A stretch of 64,000 nucleotides of DNA, from the NCBI GenBank assembly GCA_947259315.1, contig CAMYLR010000019.1, positions 74,033-138,032 of the forward strand, written 5' to 3'. Below, in pieces: positions 45,294 through 53,835 of this stretch. A program made the position numbers and the translations under genes. Within the stretch, counting starts at the first letter, position 1; every line of letters begins with the position of its first letter. The notes beneath the pieces were generated by a model that made no database searches, was not told the DNA's origin, and saw nothing but the letters and a program-made list of their open reading frames with translations. Origin of the DNA: an uncultured Gemmatimonadales bacterium. GTDB lineage: Bacteria > Gemmatimonadota > Gemmatimonadetes > JACCXV01 > JAHWKZ01.

Positions 45294-45890
45294 GTGGGCT
45301 CAATCGTCGAGATTCTGATGCAACAACTGGCCGGTAGCGCTTCTAGTGATATCGGAAAATCGTTGGGTACTAACCAGCAGACGACTCAGACCGCGATCGC
45401 GGCCGCGTTACCCCTGTTGCTTGGCGCATTGGCCCGAAACTCCGACGATGCCCAAGGCGCCGAAGCTCTCCACAGTGCACTAGCCAAAGATCACGACGGA
45501 AGCGTATTGGACAACCTCACCGATTACATCGGGGCGCCAAACCTCGATGACGGCACCGGCATTCTTCGTCATGCGTTTGGAGATCGTCAGGCTGCGGTTG
45601 AGCGTGGGGTCAGCAAGGCGAGCGGTCTTGATACGGCCAACGCCGCGAAGTTGCTCGCCGTCCTAGCCCCGGTCGTCATGGGGATGCTCGGACGCAATCA
45701 GCGCCAACAGGGACTGAACCCGACGGGATTGGCCGAACTTCTGACTGGTGAGCGCAAGCAGGTCGAGCAGCGGGATGCCGCAGCAGCCGGCCTTGGTCGG
45801 TTGCTCGATTCCGACGGCGACGGAGACATCAGCGATGATATCGCCAAGCTTGGCAAGGGACTGCTCGAGGGATTCCTGAGATCCCGCTAG
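45294..45890 (+). CDS. DUF937 (YidB-like) protein with an acidic metal-loop
   Basis: 198 residues from the GTG at 45294, with GGAGG seven bases upstream; a 22-residue extension upstream is unsupported. The DUF937 start is IVEILMQQLAGSASSDIG, followed by the helical repeat TAIAAALPLLLGALARNSDD. Near the C-terminus the loop DSDGDGDISDDIAKLG has the spacing of an EF-hand or dockerin calcium site. The family is of unknown role. No signal peptide is present. Confidence 0.85.
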   Translation: MGSIVEILMQQLAGSASSDIGKSLGTNQQTTQTAIAAALPLLLGALARNSDDAQGAEALHSALAKDHDGSVLDNLTDYIGAPNLDDGTGILRHAFGDRQAAVERGVSKASGLDTANAAKLLAVLAPVVMGMLGRNQRQQGLNPTGLAELLTGERKQVEQRDAAAAGLGRLLDSDGDGDISDDIAKLGKGLLEGFLRSR

Positions 45891-45893
45891 CGC

Positions 45894-46631
45894 TCAGCGG
45901 TCGGGTGTGACACCGAGAGCGTAAAACGCGGCTGCCACGCTGGTGGCAAGGTTCAAACTCGACACGCCTTCTCGCATGGGGATCGCCAGGCGCTGATCCG
46001 CTCGTCCGAGGAGTTCATCGCTCAAACCGCTGCGCTCGGACCCAAAGGCCAGGATCACGTCGTCCGGTATGGTGGCGGTACTCAATGACTGACCGCAGGG
46101 GTCCAGAGCGACGATCGGTCGATCAGCCGTGAGAAGCGCGACCGACCTGGCGATCGGCAGCGCGAACTGGAGACCCGCTCCACCACGCAGGGCCTCTGGG
46201 TGCCAGGGGTCGTGGGGTCCGATCGCAATGACACCGGCCGCTTTCGCAGCCGCGGCGACTCGGATGGCAGCACCGAGGTTGCCCAACCGGGAGGGGTTTT
46301 CGAGCAGTACCACCCGACCCGGCTGAGCCAATACTTCCGCCGACGTCGATATCTTGCGGCGAGCGATAGCAACGATCGGCGTGGCGGGGGGCGTCGGAAC
46401 CAACCGGTTGAAAACCTCCCCGCTTACGACCGTAGACTCTGCATTCAAGAACTCGATGACATCGGGCGCCAGCGCGGTCGCAAGATCAACGAGCGCGTCG
46501 GGGTCATCAACCGCGATCGCCACCAGTTCGGCTTCAAAACGGATCGCGTGCTTGACGGGATGAAATCCTTCGAGGACCGCGAGGCGCTCATCGGTACGGG
46601 CGCGCCGAAACTGGTCGACCAAATCCTTCAA
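45894..46631 (-). CDS. SpoU/TrmH family RNA 2'-O-methyltransferase
   Basis: 245 residues from a TTG at 46631 that overlaps the stop of the upstream metallophosphatase (TTGA). The three SPOUT motifs are present: NPSRLGNLGAAIRVAAA (motif 1), VILAFGSERSGLSDELL (motif 2) and IPMREGVSSLNLATSVAAAF (motif 3, with knot). The N-terminal part is a small substrate-binding domain. It methylates a ribose in tRNA or rRNA; the target base is not readable. Convergent with the DUF937 gene, leaving 3 bp between stops. Confidence 0.92.
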   Translation of the reverse strand: MKDLVDQFRRARTDERLAVLEGFHPVKHAIRFEAELVAIAVDDPDALVDLATALAPDVIEFLNAESTVVSGEVFNRLVPTPPATPIVAIARRKISTSAEVLAQPGRVVLLENPSRLGNLGAAIRVAAAAKAAGVIAIGPHDPWHPEALRGGAGLQFALPIARSVALLTADRPIVALDPCGQSLSTATIPDDVILAFGSERSGLSDELLGRADQRLAIPMREGVSSLNLATSVAAAFYALGVTPDR

Positions 46632-48091
46632 GCGTCAGTTTGCAGTCGATCGAGCTCTCGTCGCCGCTTAATTCGACGATGCAACGACGCACCCAGATCG
46701 TCCCAAACAGCAGCCCGGTTGGTTCGATCGACGCCCCCACGCAACCGCTCTTCCAAGGTCGCACCAAACGCGCTGCCACCGGGCTGCCCCTGGGCATCGT
46801 GGACGTCAAGCAACACCGTGCCGCCGCCGGGACCGTCGTTGTAAATCCGCAGCGAGGCGACGTCGAGCGCGTCGTTCATAAACACGATCGCGGCTCCAAT
46901 CTGTTCGAACGGACGCCGCGAATCGATCGTCCACCCACCGGTGTTAAAAACCTTCACCTTGCGCTCGACACCCTTCGGGGACACGATGCTCTCGAACGGT
47001 TTATGGGTATGGCCAAACACGACTGTCAGGTCCTCGGGAACGTGCCCGATCGCCTCCTCCAACTGTCGGAATGACGGCCCAAACACGTACTTCTGTAGTC
47101 CCTTCATCGTGCTCTTGGAGTACGGTCCGTCGCGAACGAATCGCTCAGTGACGAACCGCCCAGCATACCAGTCGAGACTCTTCTTGATCACCATGCGTTC
47201 GAGCCGTTCCGACGGCAGTAATGGAAGGTCGAGTGCCTTAGCCATGCGCGCTGCAAGCTCGCTGGCGCGAGCCCGAACGTGGTCGGGATTTCGAAGCGTC
47301 AGGAACAAAGCCTCGAAGTCCCGGCCGGCTGCGCCCGAGCGCCCCAGCAACGACCAGACGAAATCGACCCATGCGTAGTTCTCGTTCTCGATCTCCTCGA
47401 CCGTCGCTGGTTCCGGACGTCCAGGAAAGAGCGCACGTCGCGCGATGCTGAAGAACCGGTAGACGTCTTCGGCATAATGTCCGTGGTGAATCAGCACGCA
47501 CCGATCGCTCGACTCTCGCACCAGTGCCAGATTCGGGTAGATCACCTCGACGCTCGTGACCGGCTTCTCTCCGCCACCGATTCGAGTGGCCAGACTATTC
47601 AACAAGTCCGACGGCAATCCCGCACTGAGCAGTGGGGACGTGACATGCGACGATGGCGGAAGAGCGCGTTGTTTGTCGCTGTCCCCGACCTGGCGCGCGT
47701 AGCCGGCTTCGCGTGCGAGCTCCCAGATGTGATGATCGTGATTGCCGGGGATGTACACGATCGAGTCACACAGCTCGGCGCCAGGTTTGAACAGGCTTTC
47801 CATGAGGAAGCCAAATAGCGTAAGCGTCTCCTGGTAGGACCCGAAGGCGAGCCCGAGCCCGTCGCCCGCTACGATCAGCGTCGGGAGCTGATCACCTTCG
47901 TTTTGTTCTACGAGGTGCCGCAAACACGTAGCCAACCGCTCCAACATGGGTGCGGCGGTGGGCACGCCGTTCCCGGCACCTGGTGGTTTGAGGGGTGTCA
48001 GGACGCTCTCCTGCTCCCCCAGATGGAGGTCCGAAAGGCACACGTAGCGAATGTCGTGGCCTGGGGCTGGCACTACTCGTGCTGTCGACAA
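46628..48091 (-). CDS. Calcineurin-like metallophosphatase with an altered metal motif
   Basis: 487 residues from the TTG at 48091; a GTG at 48073 overlaps the VOC stop as TAGTG and could equally be used. Metal motifs are DLHLGE, AGDGLGLAFGS, PGNHDHHIWELA, IHHGHYAEDVY and VFGHTHKPFE. In most relatives the second motif is GDxxD; here the last Asp is Gly (GDGLG), so the second metal site may be weakened. The chain after about residue 180 is longer than in simple family members. Substrate is unknown. No signal peptide is seen. Confidence 0.85.
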   Translation of the reverse strand: MSTARVVPAPGHDIRYVCLSDLHLGEQESVLTPLKPPGAGNGVPTAAPMLERLATCLRHLVEQNEGDQLPTLIVAGDGLGLAFGSYQETLTLFGFLMESLFKPGAELCDSIVYIPGNHDHHIWELAREAGYARQVGDSDKQRALPPSSHVTSPLLSAGLPSDLLNSLATRIGGGEKPVTSVEVIYPNLALVRESSDRCVLIHHGHYAEDVYRFFSIARRALFPGRPEPATVEEIENENYAWVDFVWSLLGRSGAAGRDFEALFLTLRNPDHVRARASELAARMAKALDLPLLPSERLERMVIKKSLDWYAGRFVTERFVRDGPYSKSTMKGLQKYVFGPSFRQLEEAIGHVPEDLTVVFGHTHKPFESIVSPKGVERKVKVFNTGGWTIDSRRPFEQIGAAIVFMNDALDVASLRIYNDGPGGGTVLLDVHDAQGQPGGSAFGATLEERLRGGVDRTNRAAVWDDLGASLHRRIKRRRELDRLQTDA

Positions 48092-48444
48092 ACGGCTTCT
48101 ACGTTATTGCCGTCGGGATCCAGAACGAACGCGCCATAGTAGTCGGGAGAATACATCTCGCGAATCCCGGGCGGGCCGTTGTCCTCGCCACCGGCCGCGA
48201 TCGCGGCCGCGTAGAACGCGTCTACAAGTTCCCGATTCGGACAACCAAAGGCGACGTGGACTCTCGTGTGAAGCGGCTCGCGCTGAACGACCCAGAAGTC
48301 GGGCTTCCCCGTCTCCTTGTGCCCAAACCCGGCAGCCACGAGAAACTCTTTCACAACCTCGTACCCGAGCGGGGCTAAGGCCCGCTCGTAGAACAATCGA
48401 CTTCGAGCCAGGTCAGTTACGTTCAGAGTTACATGATCGATCAT
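48073..48444 (-). CDS. VOC-superfamily (glyoxalase-like) protein
   Basis: 123 residues from the ATG at 48444 (MIDHVTLNV), one base after the upstream stop. The paired beta-alpha-beta-beta-beta pattern is visible: IDHVTLNVTDLARSRLFYER at the start and DYYGAFVLDPDGNNVEAVC at the end, with metal-ligand candidates His4 and Glu near the C-terminus. Members include glyoxalase, dioxygenases and antibiotic-binding proteins. Substrate is unknown. Confidence 0.9.
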   Translation of the reverse strand: MIDHVTLNVTDLARSRLFYERALAPLGYEVVKEFLVAAGFGHKETGKPDFWVVQREPLHTRVHVAFGCPNRELVDAFYAAAIAAGGEDNGPPGIREMYSPDYYGAFVLDPDGNNVEAVCRQHE

Positions 48445-48445
48445 C

Positions 48446-48790
48446 TCACTGCTCCGTGGTGTGGGACCAGACAAACCCTTCTTGTTCAGGATCGTAGATC
48501 CAGATCTTGTGCCAAGGTTCGCCTCGTGCCTCGCCGCCTAGCACTCGAAGGTCCGGGTGACCGTCCCCGTCGACATCAGTCAACTCAGTAGCGCCTGGTT
48601 CCGACGGATTGATGCTGTTGCGAACCTCGATGATCTGAACGACGGCCCGGTCTTCCTTCCGAATCACATCGAGCTCGTAATTCATGTCTTGCTGGTGGCG
48701 CACCTGGATCTCGTGACTTGGCTGATTCACGCCGTCGGTACAATCGATGGCTAACAGAACCGCGCATATCGTCAACGCCTGCCTATTCAT
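48446..48790 (-). CDS. Small exported protein with a VCBS-like Asp loop
   Basis: 114 residues from the ATG at 48790, which overlaps the stop of the AhpD-like selenoprotein gene (ATGA). An N-terminal hydrophobic segment with a Cys (VLLAIDC) could be a poor lipobox. The later region TDVDGDGHPDLRVLGG is the Asp/Gly loop of XAC2610-type or FG-GAP proteins and may bind calcium. The start WHKIWIYDPEQEGFVW is also consistent with that small family. The call is tentative. Confidence 0.7.
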   Translation of the reverse strand: MNRQALTICAVLLAIDCTDGVNQPSHEIQVRHQQDMNYELDVIRKEDRAVVQIIEVRNSINPSEPGATELTDVDGDGHPDLRVLGGEARGEPWHKIWIYDPEQEGFVWSHTTEQ

Positions 48791-49383
48791 CCCGTTTCCT
48801 TTGGCGTGCCACCCCACGTAGGAATAAACGTCTCCGCCTCGACGCCCAACGCGTCGGCGATGCGGCTGATGTAGTTGAAGTAACCGATCACTTGGACCGC
48901 GTCGTGTATCGCATCATCACCAAGTCCGTGCTCCCGCAGCGCATCCAGGTCCGCGGGTGCCATATCGTGTTGCTGGTGGGTCAGCTTGGTCGCGAACACA
49001 CAAAGCTCGCGATCAACTTCTGACAACCGAGCTGAGCGCCAATCTCTCGCTACCGCATGCACGTAGGCATCGGCCTCATCTCCCGCCGTGAACTGATCCG
49101 CGATCTCTTCCCGGAGATCGTTGGCATGGGCTTGCGTTCAATAGTGACAGTCGAGCTCGGAGGAAACAACGGTCGCCAAGAGCTCTCGCTGTGCGCGCGT
49201 TAGCGGCGACCGGCCGCGCATTATGTCGATGTACAACCGCATGCTCGACTCCAGTACGCGCGGGTTGAGGCTCATGATGTGAACGATGTTCCACACCCGA
49301 CCGGCACGACGGATGGCGGCATCGAAATGCTCGCGCAGCCGACCGGTAGCGTGGTCGATCGGAACTTGGTGAATCCAAGGCAT
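48787..49383 (-). CDS. AhpD-like carboxymuconolactone-decarboxylase-fold selenoprotein (CHYU)
   Basis: Read through the TGA at 49138-49140, the frame gives 198 residues from the ATG at 49383 to the TGA at 48787. Residues 1-81 and 83-198 together match one AhpD/peroxidase-related protein: WIHQVPIDHATGRLREHFDA, IVHIMSLNPRVLESSMRLY, SPLTRAQRELLATVVSSELD, then C79-H-Y-U82, and later LREHGLGDDAIHDAVQVIGY and FNYISRIADALGV. The TGA is where the second redox Cys of CxxC belongs, and the conserved His four residues on is kept (H86). A SECIS-like hairpin follows. A plain stop would remove over half of the fold, yet codon periodicity and motifs continue. Such proteins reduce peroxides or act as thiol-disulfide partners. 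A C-to-U replacement is the best reading; a base error cannot be excluded. Confidence 0.85.
49101..49120 (-). promoter_or_regulatory. SECIS-like hairpin just after the in-frame TGA
   Basis: On the minus strand CGATCTC pairs perfectly with GAGATCG around a six-base loop CGGGAA. The stem begins 17 nt, and the loop 24 nt, after the TGA. Bacterial SECIS elements need a loop some 16-37 nt after UGA with G among its first bases, and this fits both. Confidence 0.7.
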
Positions 49384-49392
49384 GCCTGTTCT

Positions 49393-50949
49393 CTACTTTC
49401 GCGGGTCGATCGGTGTCAACACACCGAGCTCGTTCTCGATCGCCTCGGCGGCGTCCAAACACAAGTCCTCCCGATAGAGCGGGCCGATCACCTGAACGGC
49501 CTGCGGTAGCCCGTTAGCGAGTCCCACTGGCACGGCGGCCGCCGGAAGCCCGAGCAAGTTCGCGGTCACGACAAGCCGCATCGAGCGAAGTAATAACAAA
49601 ACGGCGTCCGTTCCCCTCAGATCAGCACCGACGGCGAACGGTTGCTGGGTGGAAACGGGACCCAGAACCAACGGATACTCCTGCGCGAAGTGCGTCCACT
49701 GGCGCGCGATCCCGTTTCGATCCGCTAACGCGCGCATGTAGCCGCGCAAGCTCAACTCGGGCACCACCGAGAAAAAGTCGTCCAGCATCCTGTACGAATC
49801 CCGAGCCAAGAGTTCTTGCACCGCGGGTACGAAATCGGTACTCAGCTCGGCTGCCACCAAGCGAGCCCAGAGAGCAGCCGCTTCATCGACCGCCGGCAGA
49901 TCCACCTCCTCGACCGCATAGCCAGCGTTCGACAACACGTCGGCCGCCTTTCGCACACCATCGGCGATGTCCGGATCGGTTCCCTGTCCACCCGGATCCG
50001 TCGTCACCGCCACTCTGATCGGACCACCCACGGACGGTCCCTCGAGCGGGGCCGGGACCCACCAGGGATCCCGTGGGTCTGGCCCGCTCATCGCGGCAAG
50101 AGCGACCCGTAGATCGCGAACGTGGCGTGCCATCGGCCCGTTGGTCGCAAACAGCTGAATGGTGATCGAAAACTCGGCCGGCGCCATCGCTGACCTGTCG
50201 GGAACGCGCCCCCGCGTAGGCCGAATCGAGCACACCCCGCAACATTGAGCTGGGTAGCGAAGCGAGCCGCCGTAGTCGTTTCCGACACCCAGCGGGGTCA
50301 TTCCCAACGCCAGAGCGACGGCCTCACCGCCACTCGATCCGCCAGGAGTCCGCGTGCGGACCCACGGGTTCGCCGTCGCCCCACGCAGCGAGCTCTTGGT
50401 ATGCCACCGCAACGCGAAGTCAGGCATATTCGTGCGCGCCAGCGGGATCGCGCCGGCGGCCTTGAGCTGGGCGACGAGCGGCGCGTCAACCGGCGGAATT
50501 TCTCCTTCAAGTCCAAGAACACCCATCGTCGTCGCCGACCCCGCGACATCGATGTTCTCCTTGATCGTGAACGGAACACCGTGCAACGGACCGATCTCTT
50601 TCCCGAAGTCGATGGCCCGGTCCGCTTCTTCTGCGGCTCGCATCGCTGGTTCCTCGAGCACCACCGTAATCGCGTTTACCGCCGAATTGACCTTCTCGAT
50701 CCGCTCCAGGTGGGACTCTACAACAGCTCGGCTGGTGATCCGGCGATCGCGGATCGCAGCCGCCAATTCGGATGCCGACATTACCCACGGCTCATCGCCC
50801 ATCGTCGGCGTGGGTTGTGGAACTCGAGCAGATTGCGTTGTAGTCGCCCACAGCTCATCCAACCGCAAATCGGGGATGAGCGCCGCGGTCGATGATGCGA
50901 GCCCGTAACCGAGCAGCGCACGACGGGAGATCGGACCCTTGATATCCAT
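49393..50949 (-). CDS. Tat-exported amidase-signature family amidase
   Basis: 518 residues. The N-terminus has a Tat-like signal ([18 protein letters not shown]). The Ser-cisSer-Lys triad is complete: Lys in PFTIKENID, Ser in [16 protein letters not shown] and Ser in [12 protein letters not shown]. The family hydrolyses amides, from amino-acid amides to peptides and xenobiotics, here probably in the periplasm. Substrate is unknown. The stop is 10 bp before the ATG of the selenoprotein gene, so they may be co-transcribed. Confidence 0.92.
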   Translation of the reverse strand: MDIKGPISRRALLGYGLASSTAALIPDLRLDELWATTTQSARVPQPTPTMGDEPWVMSASELAAAIRDRRITSRAVVESHLERIEKVNSAVNAITVVLEEPAMRAAEEADRAIDFGKEIGPLHGVPFTIKENIDVAGSATTMGVLGLEGEIPPVDAPLVAQLKAAGAIPLARTNMPDFALRWHTKSSLRGATANPWVRTRTPGGSSGGEAVALALGMTPLGVGNDYGGSLRYPAQCCGVCSIRPTRGRVPDRSAMAPAEFSITIQLFATNGPMARHVRDLRVALAAMSGPDPRDPWWVPAPLEGPSVGGPIRVAVTTDPGGQGTDPDIADGVRKAADVLSNAGYAVEEVDLPAVDEAAALWARLVAAELSTDFVPAVQELLARDSYRMLDDFFSVVPELSLRGYMRALADRNGIARQWTHFAQEYPLVLGPVSTQQPFAVGADLRGTDAVLLLLRSMRLVVTANLLGLPAAAVPVGLANGLPQAVQVIGPLYREDLCLDAAEAIENELGVLTPIDPRK

Positions 50950-51041
50950 GATGGCGCTCCAGTTTGCTGGATGATTCCAGATCGCGCGTACGGATTGACC
51001 AAACTCAATAATAGATGCGAAATGCCCGCTCGGCAGCGGAC

Positions 51042-51076
51042 AAAAAACGCGCGCCCGACGAACGGTCAGGCGCGCG
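51042..51076 (-). terminator. Rho-independent terminator of the large lipoprotein gene
   Basis: CGCGCGCC at 51048-51055 pairs with GGCGCGCG at 51069-51076. The A6 run at 51042-51047 is a U-tract on the minus-strand transcript. It lies 28 bp beyond the stop at 51104. Confidence 0.88.
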
Positions 51077-51103
51077 CCTAGAAGGACCGCTGTTCGTGCA
51101 GTC

Positions 51104-52201
51104 TTAGAAGAGGATACCCAACAGAATGATCAATCCTACCGGGGCCGTGAGATCGCCGAACAGAGTGAACAGATCCTCGGCCAGATCGTAGATCTGAAAG
51201 AGAACCAGGAACTCCTCCGGCGTTAGTGGTTCACCATCGGCGCCCAAGATCGAAGGATCATCGGGATCGCCACTGGCGGTCGCGAACAGCTCACCGTTGA
51301 GATAGAACTCCGCTTCCAGCGAATCATCTGACCCCTCGATCTCGATCGTGACCGACTGGTCCCCGTAGTGCACTTCGAGTCCGATCTCGCCCGCGTCGAG
51401 CTCACCATCGATCGACGCATCAACGCGAAAATCGCTGGACGCATTCTCCACCTGGACGTCGAGCTCGAATCCCTCGATGTCACCTTCAGCTGCCAGGTCG
51501 AAGTCGAGCCGATCGTTATCACCCTGAACAAAGCCCTCGATACCGATCGAGCCAGATCCGTTGTCGCCCTCGGCGCGAATCGAGTAATCGAGGAACGTCT
51601 GCCCTTCATTGACGACCTCGAACCTGAGATCGATCCCATTCACACCCGCACCGTTGTCGATCAAGTCAGCGTGACCTGTTTCCTGCGTGACATCGGGCTC
51701 ACCGATTGAGGTCGTCGCGTAGAGGATCAACCGGATCCCATTTGCGGGAGCACCGGTACGCAACGGATCGGCGACGTACTTGTTCTGGGCTGGATCGTAA
51801 ACAAACGTCATGCCGAGCGAACTATCGGAAATCAGTTGATCGGCTCGGATACCACCGTCGATCAAACCACGCATCGCTCGAATCGTTCCGGCCCGAGCCT
51901 CGGACCGTTCCGGCGACCCGACCAACGCTTCCAACGTGCTCGGCTCGATCAAGAAACCAAAATCGCCCAGGTCGATCGGGACGCTCAGCGCGCGGAAGCT
52001 CGCCCAGTCATCGTCGCCAAACACCGCATCGATACGATTCAGCTCTGCGCTGGCGGTGGCTACATCGAGCGCTTCCGGCTCGGTTGTCCCAACGGGACCC
52101 GCGGGGCCATCGCTGTCCTCAGAGCAGGCCGCCAGAAACCCGACCACGAGCACACCAACAACGACGCGTTCCACTAACGGCCTGACTCCAGAGATCGTCA
52201 T
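51104..52201 (-). CDS. Large acidic lipoprotein of unknown function
   Basis: 365 residues. Signal peptide with lipobox FLAAC (Cys near residue 26), then an Asp/Gly-rich linker. The body is beta-rich with a run of strands rich in Asp, Glu and Gly (ENASSDFRVDASIDGELDAG, YGDQSVTIEIEGSDDSL), which suggests a calcium-tolerant beta-sandwich. The C-terminus is hydrophobic (APVGLIILLGILF), which is unusual for a lipoprotein and may embed in a membrane. It is an isolated gene with its own strong terminator. Confidence 0.82.
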   Translation of the reverse strand: MTISGVRPLVERVVVGVLVVGFLAACSEDSDGPAGPVGTTEPEALDVATASAELNRIDAVFGDDDWASFRALSVPIDLGDFGFLIEPSTLEALVGSPERSEARAGTIRAMRGLIDGGIRADQLISDSSLGMTFVYDPAQNKYVADPLRTGAPANGIRLILYATTSIGEPDVTQETGHADLIDNGAGVNGIDLRFEVVNEGQTFLDYSIRAEGDNGSGSIGIEGFVQGDNDRLDFDLAAEGDIEGFELDVQVENASSDFRVDASIDGELDAGEIGLEVHYGDQSVTIEIEGSDDSLEAEFYLNGELFATASGDPDDPSILGADGEPLTPEEFLVLFQIYDLAEDLFTLFGDLTAPVGLIILLGILF

Positions 52202-52336
52202 GAATGACCCTCCTTCTCATCGTGATCGCAACCCATGGTCGGGTACTACCCCGAACCCACCGATGAGTGTCACGAGGAGCGAGGATGTATGACAGTGAAC
52301 GTGCCGAAACGGGGCGACGCGAAACCTGGCGCTCGC

Positions 52337-53098
52337 CTACAACACCTGAGGCAGGTTCTCCCAAAGGATGAAAATCGCGACGGGGATGAGGAACACAGCA
52401 AACGCCTTTTTCAACACCAGTTGTGGTACGCGTGTCCCGATCGCGCGCCCGACAAAAGTGCCCACGATTCCGAAGACCAGAAACAGGCCGATGATCGACC
52501 AGTCGATGCTGAGGCCAAGTTCTGACAGGACACCCAAGTACTTGACAAAACCGCTGGCCGACTTGAGCGCGATGATCATCAGGCTCGTGCCGACCGCCCG
52601 ATGCATCGGCAATCCACCGAGCACCGCGAGCGCAGGCACGATCAAGAACCCTCCACCCACACCGACGAAACCCGTCAAGATGCCGACAATGACGCCATCG
52701 AACCCGAGCTTCCAAACGTGACGCTCGCCATGATCCTTCTGGAAACGGGCCGGTGTGCGAAACATCAACCCAGAGGCCAGCAACATGACGGCCGCAAACA
52801 CCGCGAGCTGTGCCGACCCAGAGACGAACTTGGCCAACCATGCGCCCCCATACGTACCGGCCATCCCGGGGACTCCGAAGAACAGAACGCTGCGCCAGTC
52901 GACCAGCCGCCGACGGGCATAGAGAAGGGCGCCGGACAGCGCGACCCCCCCGACGATCCCGAGCGAGCCGGCGATCGCGACCTTCTCGCTCTGGCCTACC
53001 AGATAGACCAACACCGGCACGGTCACGATTGAACCCCCTGAACCCAAAAGCCCCAGGCTCAGGCCGATCGCGATCGCGCCGATCCAGGCTAAGAACAT
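52337..53098 (-). CDS. TauE/SafE-family sulfite/anion exporter
   Basis: 253 residues, about eight hydrophobic segments. The two halves are repeats: IGLSLGLLGSGGSIVTVPVL at the start and VGILTGFVGVGGGFLIVPAL in the middle, the family's paired Gly-rich motifs. Members export sulfite or organosulfonates, or take up related anions. The start overlaps the ABC ATPase stop by about 10 bp, so it is the last gene of that transcription unit. Confidence 0.92.
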   Translation of the reverse strand: MFLAWIGAIAIGLSLGLLGSGGSIVTVPVLVYLVGQSEKVAIAGSLGIVGGVALSGALLYARRRLVDWRSVLFFGVPGMAGTYGGAWLAKFVSGSAQLAVFAAVMLLASGLMFRTPARFQKDHGERHVWKLGFDGVIVGILTGFVGVGGGFLIVPALAVLGGLPMHRAVGTSLMIIALKSASGFVKYLGVLSELGLSIDWSIIGLFLVFGIVGTFVGRAIGTRVPQLVLKKAFAVFLIPVAIFILWENLPQVL

Positions 53099-53835
53099 GT
53101 CATCGCCGAAATCAGCCGTTCGACGGTCGCTTCTTGAGACGAGAAATCGCCCACGACACAGCCATGGCGCAAGACGACGAACCGATTCCCGACGGGTGCC
53201 GCATGGCGCGGGTTGTGGGTGATCAACACGATGCCGACACCACGATCTCGGGCCCGCCGCACCTGCTCGAGCACGATCTCCGCTTGCCGCACACCCATCG
53301 CCGCCGTCGGCTCGTCCAGCAACAGCACCTCCGCACCCCCGTACAGCGCTCGAGCGATCGCGCCGGCCTGACGTTCACCGCCCGAAAGTGTGCCCACCGA
53401 TTGATCGGGTTCGCGAACCGTGATGCCAAGCTGTTCGAGCTGCTCCGTGGCGACCGCCCGGCACCGTTGCACGTCGATCCGACGCAGCGGGCCAACTCCA
53501 ACCGTCGGTTCACTCCCCAAGAAGAAATTGCGCCACACCGGCATGAGCGGAATCAGCGCCAGATCCTGATATACTGTCGCGATTCCGTGCTCGCGGGCAT
53601 CGCGCGGGGATGAGAAAGTGATCGGTCGACCGTCGACGCGGAGCTCGCCGCCGGTCGGCGAGTGAACGCCGGCCAGGATCTTGACCAGCGTTGATTTGCC
53701 AGCGCCGTTGTCGCCTAACAGACATGTCACCTCGCCCCGCTCGACCGCCAGCGACACATCGTTCAGCGCGGTCACGGCGCCAAACCGTTTCGATACACAA
53801 TCAGCTTCGAGCAAGGGCGCGTACACGGTAGTCAC
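53089..53835 (-). CDS. Sugar-type ABC transporter ATPase (single NBD)
   Basis: 248 residues from the GTG at 53835, which overlaps the permease stop (GTGA); the long frame upstream to 54552 covers the permease and is rejected. Motifs: Walker [18 protein letters not shown]-loop [11 protein letters not shown], signature [16 protein letters not shown], Walker [13 protein letters not shown] and His loop ITHNPRHA. A single nucleotide-binding domain is typical of the FrcA/short RbsA types. It pairs with the RbsC-like permease. Confidence 0.94.
   Translation of the reverse strand: MTTVYAPLLEADCVSKRFGAVTALNDVSLAVERGEVTCLLGDNGAGKSTLVKILAGVHSPTGGELRVDGRPITFSSPRDAREHGIATVYQDLALIPLMPVWRNFFLGSEPTVGVGPLRRIDVQRCRAVATEQLEQLGITVREPDQSVGTLSGGERQAGAIARALYGGAEVLLLDEPTAAMGVRQAEIVLEQVRRARDRGVGIVLITHNPRHAAPVGNRFVVLRHGCVVGDFSSQEATVERLISAMTCS

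Noticed and set aside
48787-49383. Reading the AhpD-like locus as a nonsense-mutated pseudogene or two separate small genes
   Set aside because: The TGA is exactly at a redox Cys position, the conserved sequence continues in frame, neighbouring starts are coupled to its true stop, and a SECIS-like hairpin follows.
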